This document shows positions 17,693 through 27,001 of a stretch of DNA of 34,812 bases, one piece after another (within the stretch, counting starts at the first letter, position 1; each line of letters opens with the position of its first letter). The stretch covers positions 15,568 through 50,379 of the forward strand of contig NZ_RSCL01000045.1 of assembly GCF_003991905.1 (NCBI RefSeq), read 5' to 3'. A model generated the notes under the pieces. The model worked only from the letters and a program-made list of their open reading frames with translations. It was not told where the DNA came from and did no database searches. Position numbers and translations under genes: made by a program. The stretch comes from Dulcicalothrix desertica PCC 7102 (GTDB lineage Bacteria; Cyanobacteriota; Cyanobacteriia; Cyanobacteriales; Nostocaceae).

Positions 17693-18008
17693 GTCAAGCG
17701 AAGAATTAATAATTATTAACAAACAATTAATTAGTTCTATTCGATGGAATAAACAACTCGGCGCCAAGCTAAGAGCTATGCGTGGTAAGGAATCCATGCA
17801 ATCTCTAGCTGCCCGTGCGGGTTGTGCTTACCAGTTAATACAACATCTTGAACGTGGTGAATACCCTAGTTCCATTGAAAAAACTACACCTCCAAGCGTC
17901 TCGATGGAAAAACTGGAAGGGATATGCGGCGCCTTAAGTACGAGTGTTGAGGATTTTCTTGAATGCCCATCGGTTAAAATACCCCCCAAATTCCAAAATA
18001 TTACTTGA
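17670..18008 (+). CDS. XRE/Cro-type HTH transcriptional regulator
   Basis: 112 residues with an HTH_3 (Cro/C1) domain at about 30-98: LGAKLRAMRGKESMQSLAAR, then AGCAYQLIQHLERGEYPS (recognition helix) and MEKLEGICGALSTSVEDFL. It probably regulates the replication operon that follows on the same strand, and itself, through the TATTAGTGA repeats at its own start. ATG 17670 has no strong ribosome site. GGCGCC occurs twice inside. Confidence 0.82.
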   Translation: MIVNGISESSEELIIINKQLISSIRWNKQLGAKLRAMRGKESMQSLAARAGCAYQLIQHLERGEYPSSIEKTTPPSVSMEKLEGICGALSTSVEDFLECPSVKIPPKFQNIT

Positions 18009-18066
18009 TTTATTACTACTTATATTAGTAATATAGAACGAAGCACTCATACGAGTACTTAAAACA

Positions 18067-18098
18067 GAAACCCCAGTTGCTACAACAACCAGGGTTTC
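18067..18098 (+). terminator. Terminator-like hairpin after the XRE gene
   Basis: GAAACCC (18067-18073) pairs with GGGTTTC (18092-18098) across an 18-base loop. There is no T-run, so termination may be weak or act as attenuation ahead of the leader peptide. Confidence 0.45.
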
Positions 18099-18122
18099 CG
18101 GGTAGCAGCTTTGCTACAACAA
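18077..18122 (+). repeat. 12-bp direct repeat and hairpin in the rep leader
   Basis: TTGCTACAACAA occurs at 18077-18088 and 18111-18122. The second copy is the right arm of a GTAGCA/TGCTAC hairpin (18102-18117). The first copy lies in the loop of the GAAACCC hairpin and could pair instead with the left arm GTAGCA, giving two mutually exclusive folds, as in attenuators. Confidence 0.5.
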
Positions 18123-18184
18123 AGCACAAAACTACCAGTTGCGTTAAGGGGCATAAACCACCTCAACTCATATAAAGGATTAAT

Positions 18185-18268
18185 ATGAATTCTAGCGTAG
18201 TACACCCTGAAAGTACAATACGTACACCTGTTGCTGTTAGCTTAAAAAATGAAGGAGGCGCCATATAA
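18185..18268 (+). CDS. 27-residue leader peptide coupled to the replication gene
   Basis: ATG 18185, preceded by AAGGA, opens 27 codons (MNSSVVHPESTIRTPV...GGAI) whose stop TAA shares its last A with the ATG of the replication gene (TAATG). The replication gene's own ribosome site (AAGGAGG) lies inside this ORF, so ribosomes finishing the leader would re-initiate. Translational coupling through a leader is well known for plasmid rep genes such as repA of IncFII. Whether it is translated is not shown. Confidence 0.6.
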   Translation: MNSSVVHPESTIRTPVAVSLKNEGGAI

Positions 18269-21255
18269 TGCTAGCCGTCTCCCTTGAAAACCCAGTTAAT
18301 CAGGCTTTTTCAGTCAATCCTTACATTACCAAAGCTCACTTCAAAGAGTGGACAGAAAGTGGCGTTGACCCAGAAATAATCAAGCTGAACGTCAAATCCC
18401 TTGTAGGGGATGAGGTTTACCAATATTTGATCCCCGACCCCTCTTCCGTTACAAAGCGCGTCCACCCAGATGCTCAATGGCGAAGTATCCGCGCGCGTTA
18501 TGGTCATCTAGAAAATGGTGGCTGGTGGGTTGACGGCGCCGACCCGTTGAATGGTTACGTCATAAATCAATGGGGAAGCTTCAAACCAGATACTCCACGT
18601 AACAAGCACAACGGATTTAAAGCCGTTGAGAATAAAAAGATTAAATATGAACATCCGTTTGGTGTTCTTATGCGCGCGATTTTCCTCAACGTCCCCTTAC
18701 ATATTTGGGAGAAAATCAGTAAGCGTTATGATGTTCCACTGCCCCCGTCCATTAAGAGGGATGTATATAGTTATTCAGATTCAGTGGACGAGTATATTCC
18801 TTCCATCAGTTTTTGGGAGTGGGTACAAGTAAACAATATCCCTGTATCAATAGTGGAAGGGGCGAAAAAAGCAGGCGCCTTATTAACAGCGGGATATGTT
18901 GCAATCGCGTTACCTGGAATATTCGCAGGTTACAGAAAGTCGAGAATTTTAGAGAACGGGGAAATTAGTGAACGCGCGCTTATTCCCGAATTACAACACT
19001 TTTCCACACCTGGGCGGGAAATAAATATTTGTTTTGACTACGAAGATCGTCCTGTTCAAATCAGAAGTATGGATGCGGCCATTAACGGGTTGTACTTCCT
19101 ACTTTTAGAGAAGGGCTGCGATACTCGGATTACTTGCCTTCCTGGTAAAGAGAAAGGAGTGGACGATTTTATAGTGGCTCATGGAGTAGGCGCCTATGAC
19201 AAAATTCATGCTGCTTTAACTTATGACCAGTGGATAGCATGGGGTTTATCGAGGCTTACAGGCGTTTCTGTAACAATTAATCAAGAATTTTTGGGCGCCA
19301 TGCGGCTTCCAAATGGAGAAAAGTTAGTCGCTATCAAATCTCCAAAAGGCACAGGTAAAACAGAATTGTTGATTAGTATTGTCGCTCTACGAATCAGCTT
19401 GGGACTTCCTACCATACTAATTACCCATAGAATCCAGTTGGGTCAATCAATATGCGGGCGTATTGGGCTGGATTACGTTGCAGAAATCAACGACGGCAAT
19501 AGAACTTATTTTGGTTTTGGGTTGTGTGTTGATTCCTTACACCCTGAAAGTCAGGCACAGTTCAACGCCCAAAATTGGAAGGATGCTCTTGTGATAGTGG
19601 ACGAGTGCGAACAAGTGTTTTGGCACGCCCTTACCGCGTCCACAGAAATTAAAAAACACAGAACAGAAGTAATTGACCAATTAGGCGCCCTGTTTAGAAA
19701 CGCGCTCACTTCAAATGATGGAGGCGTGATTTTACTAGACGCTGACCTAAGCAACTTGTCCATTGATTTTGTATTGGGTCTTGCTGAGGTTGATATAAAA
19801 CCTTGGATAGTCCTTAATGCGTGGAGACCAATTAATGGGCGCCTGGTAATCTCGTATGAGAAAGCAACTCAAATGTTGGCTGTTTTGGAGGACGAAATCC
19901 ATGCTGGTAAAAAAGTATTCGTTATTACACAGTCCCAGAAAGCAAAATCTAAGTTTGGAACGATTAATTTAGAAGCGCGCTGGCGCCAGTTATTCCCCAA
20001 TTTAAAAATATTGCGTATTGATTCGGACTCTGTACGCGAACCAGGTCATCCGGCATTAGGATGTATATCAAAACTCAACCAAATCCTTACACAATACGAC
20101 ATTGTGATATGCTCGCCCACAATTGAAACAGGCGTAAGCATTGATATTCAAGGACATTTTGCTTCTGTTTGGGCATTTTTCCAAGGAGTTAGCCCTGTAA
20201 ATTCTGCTTGCCAAGCGGTTGCAAGATTGCGTGAACTTGTACCACTGCATGTCTACGCTGCGTCACGTGGTCTAAGTTTTGCTGGTAATCAATCCACCAG
20301 TTATAAATCCCTTATTTCTGGACAGAACAAGGTTTTCAAATTTTCTCTCAGCCTGATTGGTTTTGATGGAAATAACTATACCATCAACGGTACTGCTCTT
20401 ACAATTTGGGGAAACATGGGCGCCCGTGTCAACGCTGGTATGAAAGATTACAACACTTCAATTCTTGCAGCCCTGGAGTTAGAAGGGCATACAGTAATTG
20501 AGGCGCCAGAAGAAAATCTCCCTTCGGAGTCTACAGAAAAGCAAATCGCTGGTGAACTCAAAGCAATGAAGGAGAACAACTACATTGATTACTGTAACCA
20601 AGTATCAGAACAAGATATCGGTGAAATGACCATTTCTGAGTATGAAGCGCTACTTACAAAGAAGGCTAAGACTCAACAAGAACGTTACATAGAGAAGAAA
20701 TATGAATTGTCGCTGCGTTATTCAGTGGACGTTGACGCTGATTTGGTAGCTGCTGATGATGAGGGCTTTTACCCTGCAATAAGACTGCATTACTATCTAA
20801 CTGTCGGGCGCCCGTTCCTACTTGAGCGTGATAGAAAAGTTGTTGAGAAAATCCTCGCTGAAAGCTCAAACCGAGTATTCATACCCGATTTCAACCGTAG
20901 CACCTGGATTGCGAGTGTTGCAACACTGGAACTATTAGGTATTGGGGCAATACTTTCTCAAACTGACAGAGTATTCCGTGGAAATGATGAAGATATGCAA
21001 GTTTTATTGTCTAAAGCATTACAGTATCGCAGTGAGATTAAAGACTTATTAGGGATAACAATCTCTAAAAACGCCACACCCATACAAGTTCTAAGACAAA
21101 TCATCAAAAAACTTGGGCTAAAACTCAAAGCTGGTGGACGTGACGGCGCCGGAGATAGGCAGCGATTCTATACCATCAAAAACCCTAACGATGGGCGCCT
21201 AGAAATATTCTCCAAGTGGCTAGCCAAGGATGAGGCGAATGACAACGCTCATTAG
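18268..21255 (+). CDS. CyRepA1-type plasmid replication protein (DUF3854 Toprim plus SF2 helicase)
   Basis: A 995-residue replication initiator of the cyanobacterial CyRepA1 kind. A DUF3854/Toprim primase-like region holds VEGAKKAGALLTAG (Glu near 197), then ICFDYED and KGVDDFIVAHG. A SF2 helicase follows: motif I SPKGTGKT (358-365), motif II IVDECEQ (about 445), ETGVSIDIQGHF, and motif VI QAVARLREL. The C-terminal 250 residues are helical and uncharacterised. It probably melts and primes the origin. The start is fixed by AAGGAGG upstream and by overlap with the leader ORF. It is dense in GGCGCC (about 15 sites), so it is old in this replicon. The larger protein at 1-2280 shares its layout. 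Confidence 0.88.
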   Translation: MLAVSLENPVNQAFSVNPYITKAHFKEWTESGVDPEIIKLNVKSLVGDEVYQYLIPDPSSVTKRVHPDAQWRSIRARYGHLENGGWWVDGADPLNGYVINQWGSFKPDTPRNKHNGFKAVENKKIKYEHPFGVLMRAIFLNVPLHIWEKISKRYDVPLPPSIKRDVYSYSDSVDEYIPSISFWEWVQVNNIPVSIVEGAKKAGALLTAGYVAIALPGIFAGYRKSRILENGEISERALIPELQHFSTPGREINICFDYEDRPVQIRSMDAAINGLYFLLLEKGCDTRITCLPGKEKGVDDFIVAHGVGAYDKIHAALTYDQWIAWGLSRLTGVSVTINQEFLGAMRLPNGEKLVAIKSPKGTGKTELLISIVALRISLGLPTILITHRIQLGQSICGRIGLDYVAEINDGNRTYFGFGLCVDSLHPESQAQFNAQNWKDALVIVDECEQVFWHALTASTEIKKHRTEVIDQLGALFRNALTSNDGGVILLDADLSNLSIDFVLGLAEVDIKPWIVLNAWRPINGRLVISYEKATQMLAVLEDEIHAGKKVFVITQSQKAKSKFGTINLEARWRQLFPNLKILRIDSDSVREPGHPALGCISKLNQILTQYDIVICSPTIETGVSIDIQGHFASVWAFFQGVSPVNSACQAVARLRELVPLHVYAASRGLSFAGNQSTSYKSLISGQNKVFKFSLSLIGFDGNNYTINGTALTIWGNMGARVNAGMKDYNTSILAALELEGHTVIEAPEENLPSESTEKQIAGELKAMKENNYIDYCNQVSEQDIGEMTISEYEALLTKKAKTQQERYIEKKYELSLRYSVDVDADLVAADDEGFYPAIRLHYYLTVGRPFLLERDRKVVEKILAESSNRVFIPDFNRSTWIASVATLELLGIGAILSQTDRVFRGNDEDMQVLLSKALQYRSEIKDLLGITISKNATPIQVLRQIIKKLGLKLKAGGRDGAGDRQRFYTIKNPNDGRLEIFSKWLAKDEANDNAH

Positions 21256-21382
21256 TCCATCTGAACGGACATACACATGCTGTTAATCACACAGTTAAAT
21301 AACCGTACTTAGGCTGACTCACGGCGCCTCAAAATTTCAAGTTTTACTCACATTCCAATACATTTACATTCAAGGTGCGAAT

Positions 21383-22516
21383 ATGAACACTACCTCCGAA
21401 ACCAACATTTTTTATACTCATCCAGAAAGTTTGGTTGTGCATCCTAAACTCATCCAAATCTATGGAGAGAACGAAAGCAGACTTGATTTGGAGCAAGACA
21501 TAGCAAATCGAGGTGTTATTTTGACTCCCTTAGTTGTTTCATCACGAAGCAATGTGTTACTTTCTGGTAAGTGCCGACGCGCGATTGCAATAAAGTTAGG
21601 CTGGGACAGCGTACCAGTTCGGTACGTTGATTGTGCATCCGATGCTGAAGAAGAAGCTTGGGTGCTGTCGCTCAACCTTAACCGTGACGGTAAGACCAAC
21701 TACCAGAAAATGGTCGAGGCGCAACATTGGGAATCGCACTTAAGACCGTTGGCTTCTAAGAATCAGGCTGCAGGCGCCGAGTATATGAGACAATTCCTCC
21801 TTTTGTCGAATTCGACCGAAGGAGAATCGATAGATTTAGATATCAAATCAATCAATGTTCGGAACACCGTAGCAAAGAAAGTCAAGATGGGCGCCGGACC
21901 ATATTCCAACTCAAAGCAAGTCTACAAGGAGATTTTGGCATTACAGAAGGAAAATAAATTAGTAGCAGGCGCCGCACTAGAGAAGGAACTTAACCGCAGT
22001 ATTGACGCAGCGTACAAATTTATTCGCAATCCTAACTACTCAGAAGCTGTCTTCATCCTAGAATCAGGAAATGTGGGTACTGTAGGAGAAGCTATTGCCT
22101 GGGCAAATAGTGGAGAACGTAACCCTTTCCGTAAATACAAAGTATGGAATGTGTACATGTTTACAGAAGAAACGCGCGTAAAAGATTGCAGCCTGTGTGG
22201 TCGCGTAATCGACATAACCAACGAGTTCGTAGTATTTGGTTTTAGAAACATGACTAACTGGCGCCTCAAAGTTGTCCATCTACGACCACGAGATATACGC
22301 GCGGAACTGGTTGCTGACTCGGAAACACAAAGGCACCAGAGAATTTTTTCGTTGATGGAAAAGCATCACTTCATTGAACCTATTGCAAGTGGGTTATCTA
22401 GTTTACTTAAGCTTCCAGATTTGACTTATGAGGAAGAAGCTTTTCTACATAATATAGAATTTTATTATCAAAAGAGTCTTCAAGAAGTTAAACCAACCAT
22501 TACTATAGAGCCTTAA
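21383..22516 (+). CDS. ParB-domain protein with a duplicated C-terminal module
   Basis: 377 residues. A ParB/sulfiredoxin-like N-terminal domain spans about 12-110 (VVHPKLIQIYGEN, then GVILTPLVVS, LLSGKCRRAIAIKLGW as box II, and VLSLNLNRDGKTNYQ). A helical linker follows. From about 250, KYKVWNVYMF begins a module with GRVIDITNEFVVFGFRNMT and LLKLPDLTYEEEAFL. The same module alone forms the next gene. Following rep and lacking a ParA partner, it may be a plasmid copy-control or orphan partition regulator. No close ribosome site is evident; the start is the first ATG. Confidence 0.75.
   Translation: MNTTSETNIFYTHPESLVVHPKLIQIYGENESRLDLEQDIANRGVILTPLVVSSRSNVLLSGKCRRAIAIKLGWDSVPVRYVDCASDAEEEAWVLSLNLNRDGKTNYQKMVEAQHWESHLRPLASKNQAAGAEYMRQFLLLSNSTEGESIDLDIKSINVRNTVAKKVKMGAGPYSNSKQVYKEILALQKENKLVAGAALEKELNRSIDAAYKFIRNPNYSEAVFILESGNVGTVGEAIAWANSGERNPFRKYKVWNVYMFTEETRVKDCSLCGRVIDITNEFVVFGFRNMTNWRLKVVHLRPRDIRAELVADSETQRHQRIFSLMEKHHFIEPIASGLSSLLKLPDLTYEEEAFLHNIEFYYQKSLQEVKPTITIEP
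21797..21824. promoter_or_regulatory. 28-bp near-palindrome inside the ParB-like gene
   Basis: The centre GTCGAATTCGAC (21805-21816) is perfect, and flanks CTCCTT/AAGGAG extend it to 28 bp with 12 of 14 base pairs matching. The GTCGAA half site is also in the palindrome before parA (9715-9736). It may be a second binding site for the same protein. Confidence 0.45.
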
Positions 22517-22615
22517 CAAGTCATTGAGTGGCGCCTGACAAGGGCATATGAATGCGGCGAGCAGTTAAGTGCAATAAATATTACAATCAAGCAAAAAACT
22601 AGGAGTGTATTAATC

Positions 22616-23050
22616 GTGGGAAAAGTTATTGATTTGGTTAATAGTAAGCGCAAGCTTTTTGATAAATACAAGCTTTGGGATGTTTACAGCTTTAGCGCAT
22701 TCGCTATACCTTCAGATTGTGGTTCAATCGGTCGTGTAATAGACATTACAGATGATTACGTAGTATTTGGATTTAGAAATACAACATCGAGGCGCCTCAA
22801 GGTAGTAAATTTACATCCCAAGGATATACACGCGAAAAAAATTGTTGACCCAGATACACAAGTTCGCAAAAGAGTTTTTTCATTGTTGGAAAATTACTCT
22901 AGTGTTCAATGCGCTCAAATTGGACTCGAAAGTTTGCTCAAGCTGCCGGATTTAACTTGTGAAGATGTTGCGTTTTTAAATGCGACAGAATTCTTTTATA
23001 AAGAGTATCTCCCACAAGTTGAACGTTCTCGATTCACAGTACTTGAATAA
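22616..23050 (+). CDS. Stand-alone paralogue of the ParB-like protein's C-terminal module
   Basis: 144 residues from GTG 22616, which has AGGAG ten bases upstream. It aligns along its length with residues about 250-370 of the preceding protein: KYKLWDVYSF, GRVIDITDDYVVFGFRN, RRLKVVNLHPKDI, LLKLPDLTCEDVAFLN. Much of the Cys-containing stretch differs. It probably arose by duplication of that domain. The pair lie 100 bases apart in the same direction and may interact or compete. The domain's function is unknown; the VFGFRN block suggests a small beta-barrel or SH3-like fold, as inference only. Confidence 0.75.
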   Translation: MGKVIDLVNSKRKLFDKYKLWDVYSFSAFAIPSDCGSIGRVIDITDDYVVFGFRNTTSRRLKVVNLHPKDIHAKKIVDPDTQVRKRVFSLLENYSSVQCAQIGLESLLKLPDLTCEDVAFLNATEFFYKEYLPQVERSRFTVLE

Positions 23051-23310
23051 GCGTTTATAACCTGTATGTGCTACTTGTACTCATAATCCTCTGATTGGCG
23101 CCGAGCAACTTGATAGTAAACTTACAGGCGCCGTTTATCAGGGACTTTCACAAAACTGCATAAGTCTATAACCGCGATATCTATGACTATGTAACCAATA
23201 GAAAATAGATTACTATGAAAAGTTTCAATTAATCTCAAATCACAGATAAGCAATTCGATATTAAAGTATTTGCATTAGAAATTAGTTCTTGGCTAATTTA
23301 TGCAAATATT

Positions 23311-24072
23311 ATGCGTGCTATTGCTGCTATGGGATATACTTTCAGTGTATACAAAACACTCAACCTACCTCAAAATTATTTAGTATTTGCTCTTGTTTCT
23401 GCTCTGACATATATAATTTATAACTACAACTATGTGATAAATTATTCTCAAACTGATGATAAAGTGAATATGAAAGATAGATCAAATTGGATATTTCAAC
23501 ACTTATCTCAGCTAAAAATTTCGATAATTCTGGCTACAGTCATTAGTTTATTTATAATAACAATGATTCCAGCAGCTTTGCCACCTGTTTTATTCGGTAT
23601 AGCTCCAGCTTTAGGTTATACACTTAAGTTTTTACCAGAAGGAAAATCACCAAAACAACTTCCTGGAGTTAAAGCGTTTTACGTTGGTACTTTATGGACT
23701 GTATTAGTTGCTTGGATACCTTTAGCAGCTGTTGGTGGTGCTTGGACTCAAAAAGCGGTGTTGCTTGCGCTCGCCTGCTTTTGTTTTATAGCGTCTTCAA
23801 GTAACCTTAATGATATTCACGATATTGAAGGTGATAAATTAGTTGGTACGATGACTTTAGCTGTATTAGTGGGAGCAAAGAACGCTAAAATAATTTCTTT
23901 AATCTTGGCAATTTTGGGAGGTAGCATTTCTGTTTTGATTGGTAGTATTCCCTTTGTTATTGTCGCAACTTACGTTGTAATAATCGTTACTACATACAAT
24001 TCAGAAATTAAGACAATCGAAAAGCGAATTCCGCATGGAATTGTTGCAGGGTTAGCATCTCTGTGTATTTAG
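23311..24072 (+). CDS. UbiA-type prenyltransferase-like membrane protein, perhaps truncated
   Basis: 253 residues with about seven hydrophobic segments. The second Asp-rich motif of the UbiA family is clear: SNLNDIHDIEGDKLVGTMTL, followed by AVLVGAKNAKII. The first motif (NDxxDxxxD) is poorly kept in YNYNYVINYSQTDDK, so catalysis is doubtful. The frame is open without a stop back to 23233, so the start is uncertain. At the 3' end another frame reads ISVYLVAEQLCHFDLYG, which hints at a late frameshift. It lies in a GGCGCC-free block, a possible recent arrival. Confidence 0.65.
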   Translation: MRAIAAMGYTFSVYKTLNLPQNYLVFALVSALTYIIYNYNYVINYSQTDDKVNMKDRSNWIFQHLSQLKISIILATVISLFIITMIPAALPPVLFGIAPALGYTLKFLPEGKSPKQLPGVKAFYVGTLWTVLVAWIPLAAVGGAWTQKAVLLALACFCFIASSSNLNDIHDIEGDKLVGTMTLAVLVGAKNAKIISLILAILGGSISVLIGSIPFVIVATYVVIIVTTYNSEIKTIEKRIPHGIVAGLASLCI

Positions 24073-24551
24073 TTGCTGAACAATTGTGCCATTTTGATCT
24101 TTATGGTTACAAGCACATGATTACATATAATTAACAATGACAGGCGCCTATTACCTATAATTAAAGGCGCCTAAATTTTTTTAATAGGTGGAGCATTAAA
24201 ATGTAATCGTTAATACTTGTTACTGTCTCAATAATTGTTCTGCTCATACACCTACTAAAAAACCTGAAGGGCGTAGTTTGCCTTTATGGCGATAAAAACT
24301 GGTAATAACTTATAAAATCATTACCACCATCAGTTACGGAGCCACGGTGAATGCCCCATTACTCGTAATCCTTGCTCGTTCTCGTTCAAGTGGAACTTGA
24401 CCTTCAGGCGCCGTAACGTGATACATATATATAACCACAATGCTGCACAATATATAAAGACTGGCGCCTATAATTAGGTACTTTTGTATCTATGAGTAAT
24501 AGTGTCAATTGGTGTATATGATGGAACCGCTCCAATAAAACGAACAACAAT
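24073..24551. other. Intergenic region
   Basis: No gene found. It holds four GGCGCC sites and a GGTAAT/ATTACC hairpin near 24301-24326. Confidence 0.4.
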
Positions 24552-25475
24552 ATGGAAGTAGTATTAGACGAAAACACACCAGAAGAAGTTCTGCGAGAGT
24601 TAGCGTTAAAACAAAAATCAGAATATATATACTCGCTTTACGATGCTAATTTAAGCTCGGAAGAAATGCCGCCGCAATATAAGAAGTCAAAAAGTATTCT
24701 CTGTAAGATTGCTAAAAACCCTAATACGCCACCAGATATCTTAAAAGAATTATTTAATTTATTCCCTATTCAGGTGTTAAACAATATTAGTTTGAGTTTA
24801 ATACTTTTAGAACATCCGTACTTTCTTGAGGAAGCTTATAACACCAGTTTAGATAATTATACAATTTTTGGGATGGATAATGTTCCATTATTATTTGAAG
24901 AGTGGGGGGTAAATCATAATGATATATCAATTCGTAAATCTGCTGCTTATGGAATAAAATCATCATTTTTATTAGAACAATGTTTAAACGATGATAATCC
25001 TGGTGTGCGAGCTAATGTTGCAGCGAACGAAAATACACCTGCTCATATTTTAGAAAAATTAGCATTTGATGAAAATAATGAAGTGCGCGAAGCAACTGCT
25101 AGAAATATTAACACACCCAAGAATATTTTATCATTATTAGCTCAAGATAAAAACTCAAAAATTCGCATTAGTGTTGCTAGCAATACAAATACATCAGAAG
25201 AAACTTTAAACTCATTAGCTAAAAGCAAGTCTAGACATCTTAGAGAAGTGATTGCAGGAAACCCAAACGTTAACATAAAGACTTTAGAACTGTTAACAAA
25301 AGATGAATGTGAATCAGTTTTATCAATAATTGCTTCTAATAAAAAAACACCGTCACATATTCTTAGAGCTTTGGCTGCTAAAAATGATTACTTTATAAAT
25401 ATGGCTCTTACCGTAAATCCACAAACGCCTCGCGATATTTTAGAATTAATAGCATCTGAAAATGATTATAGTTAA
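24552..25475 (+). CDS. LRV (leucine-rich variant) repeat protein
   Basis: 307 residues. From about residue 125 there are six or seven LRV-type units of about 24 residues with the pattern VR.NVAAN.NTP..ILEKLA.D, e.g. NPGVRANVAANENTPAHIL, NNEVREATARNINTPKNIL, NSKIRISVASNTNTSEETL. N-terminal units are more divergent (SILCKIAKNPNTPPDILKEL). LRV repeats build a right-handed solenoid for protein binding. The family's N-terminal Fe-S cluster domain is absent. The binding partner is unknown. Its stop codon lies in a dispersed repeat (25474-25563), and the gene body has no GGCGCC. Confidence 0.75.
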   Translation: MEVVLDENTPEEVLRELALKQKSEYIYSLYDANLSSEEMPPQYKKSKSILCKIAKNPNTPPDILKELFNLFPIQVLNNISLSLILLEHPYFLEEAYNTSLDNYTIFGMDNVPLLFEEWGVNHNDISIRKSAAYGIKSSFLLEQCLNDDNPGVRANVAANENTPAHILEKLAFDENNEVREATARNINTPKNILSLLAQDKNSKIRISVASNTNTSEETLNSLAKSKSRHLREVIAGNPNVNIKTLELLTKDECESVLSIIASNKKTPSHILRALAAKNDYFINMALTVNPQTPRDILELIASENDYS

Positions 25476-25563
25476 CTTATATATTAATTAAATTGCTATA
25501 TAGTTATTAAACGCAGATAACATTTTATATTGTAAACGGAGTTTTCCCTGCTGAGTGGCGCCG
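25474..25563 (+). repeat. 90-bp dispersed repeat, copy 1
   Basis: About 90% identical by eye to 34341-34430, same orientation. The core TGTAAACGGAGTTTTCCCTG is identical, preceded by TTGCTATATAGTTATTAA. This copy ends in GGCGCC, the other in GGCACC. It starts at the stop codon of the LRV gene. No ORF. Confidence 0.85.
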
Positions 25564-25966
25564 GATTGAATATTAATTAGTTAAATCCTTTGGTTCAACC
25601 TCATAAATCCTATAGGAGTTTTGGTTTGGTTGGTAATGCTCACAGTGAATTGTCGTTTCTTTAATCCAAATAAATTTCCAATGCTCTAAACCTCGACCAT
25701 AGCGTTGCTTACGTAGATGCGACCGTATGCGTATGTGGTATTACGGTACAGTTATTTTCAACACTGGCGCCCATCTTTATGTGATTTAAGAGTACAGGCG
25801 CCGTTGATTCAAATCACCAACTAGCTACTACATTCAAGCTACTATGCTGCCACAAGTAAATATACGCATATAAAACACTATGAAAAGCACTCCTGCTCTC
25901 CACCTTTTATTACAATTTGCAGCAAACAAACATTAGTCCGTTAGTTAAGTAAGTAAGGATATATAT
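25564..25966. other. Spacer before the aquaporin relic
   Basis: This contains the left arm of a long inverted repeat (25780-25876) and nothing else recognisable. Confidence 0.5.
25780..25876 (-). repeat. Left arm of a ~95-bp inverted repeat
   Basis: Read on the minus strand it matches 27745-27842 over about 95 bases with roughly ten differences, including the identical run GGCAGCATAGTAGCTTGA and GATCAACGGCGCC-like ends. The two arms enclose the broken aquaporin and two secreted proteins (about 2 kb). A weaker third relative of the end part is at 32475-32520. Confidence 0.85.
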
Positions 25967-26751
25967 ATGGTATCACTTTTGACGCGATGTCTTGCAGAAT
26001 TTGTTGGGACATTTGTGCTAGTTTTCGGCGGATGCGGAAGTGCAGTTTTTGCAGCAGCATTTCCAGATGCGAAAGCCAATGAATTCGGAATTGGCTTTGT
26101 AGGTGTGGCTCTGGCTTTCGGTCTAACAGTGCTAATTATGGCCTATGCAGTTGGTCATATTTCTGGTGCCCATTTTAACCCAGCCGTATCATTTGGTCTT
26201 TGGTCAGGAAAGCGTTTTCCAGGTGGTGAATTGCTTCCATATATTATTGCTCAGGTATTAGGAGCAATCGTTGCCGCAGGTTTAGTTTATTTAATTGCCG
26301 CTGGCAAGCCAGGATTTACGCTTTCTGGCTCTAATCCATTAGCGACGAATGGTTTTGGGGTACATTCTCCAGGGGGCTATTCACTGGCTGCTAGTTTCAT
26401 TGCAGAAGTTATACTTACCTTCATTTTTTGATTGTGATTTTAGGTGCAACAGATGGTCGGGCGCCAAAGGGCTTTGCACCAATTGCTATTGGTTTGGCAC
26501 TGACACTGATTCATTTGATCAGCATACCTATAACGAATACATCGGTTAATCCTGCGCGTAGTACTGGTCCTGCACTTTTTGCTGGTGTAGAACTATTTAA
26601 ACAAGTATGGCTGTTTTGGGTAGCTCCGATTTTAGGTGCTTGCTTGGCAGGTCTATTTTATTCAAAAGTTTTAGGTGAATCAGGCGCCCAAGTTGCGGGT
26701 GAGGCAGGACATAAATTGTCACCCAATGCTGATGATTATTCGCGGCGATAA
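25967..26751 (+). pseudogene. aqpZ: Aquaporin Z, broken by a one-base frameshift in a T-run
   Basis: The two frames join into a complete AqpZ water channel. The first (25967-26431) has [19 protein letters not shown], the first NPA box in [10 protein letters not shown], and ends at a stop in LTFIF. The second continues [20 protein letters not shown] with the second NPA and selectivity Arg in [12 protein letters not shown]. The break is at six T's (26424-26429): one more T would restore LTFIFLIVILG. The protein is otherwise intact, so this is a very recent lesion, a phase-variable or slippage site, or a sequencing error. Confidence 0.88.
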
Positions 26752-27001
26752 CTTATAAATACTCAAGTACTTGAATATCTAGGATTTATTTGGAGTGAAG
26801 GGCGTTCAGTTGGGGACTGTTTACGTAGTATGCCTTTATGCGAAACCCCATCTGAACTTACATAAAAGCCCTCTGCCCTCTACCTCAGAAGCGCGCGTTC
26901 ATGAGTTTTGGCGCCTGTTTATATATGATGATGGAACGAGTGCCCATATTTAACCGACCGAGAAGAGACCTTCTATCAATTTTTCTCTTTATATGGATAT
27001 A
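26752..27001. other. Spacer after the aquaporin relic
   Basis: No gene or clear terminator found; one GGCGCC (26911) and one GCGCGC lie here. Confidence 0.35.
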
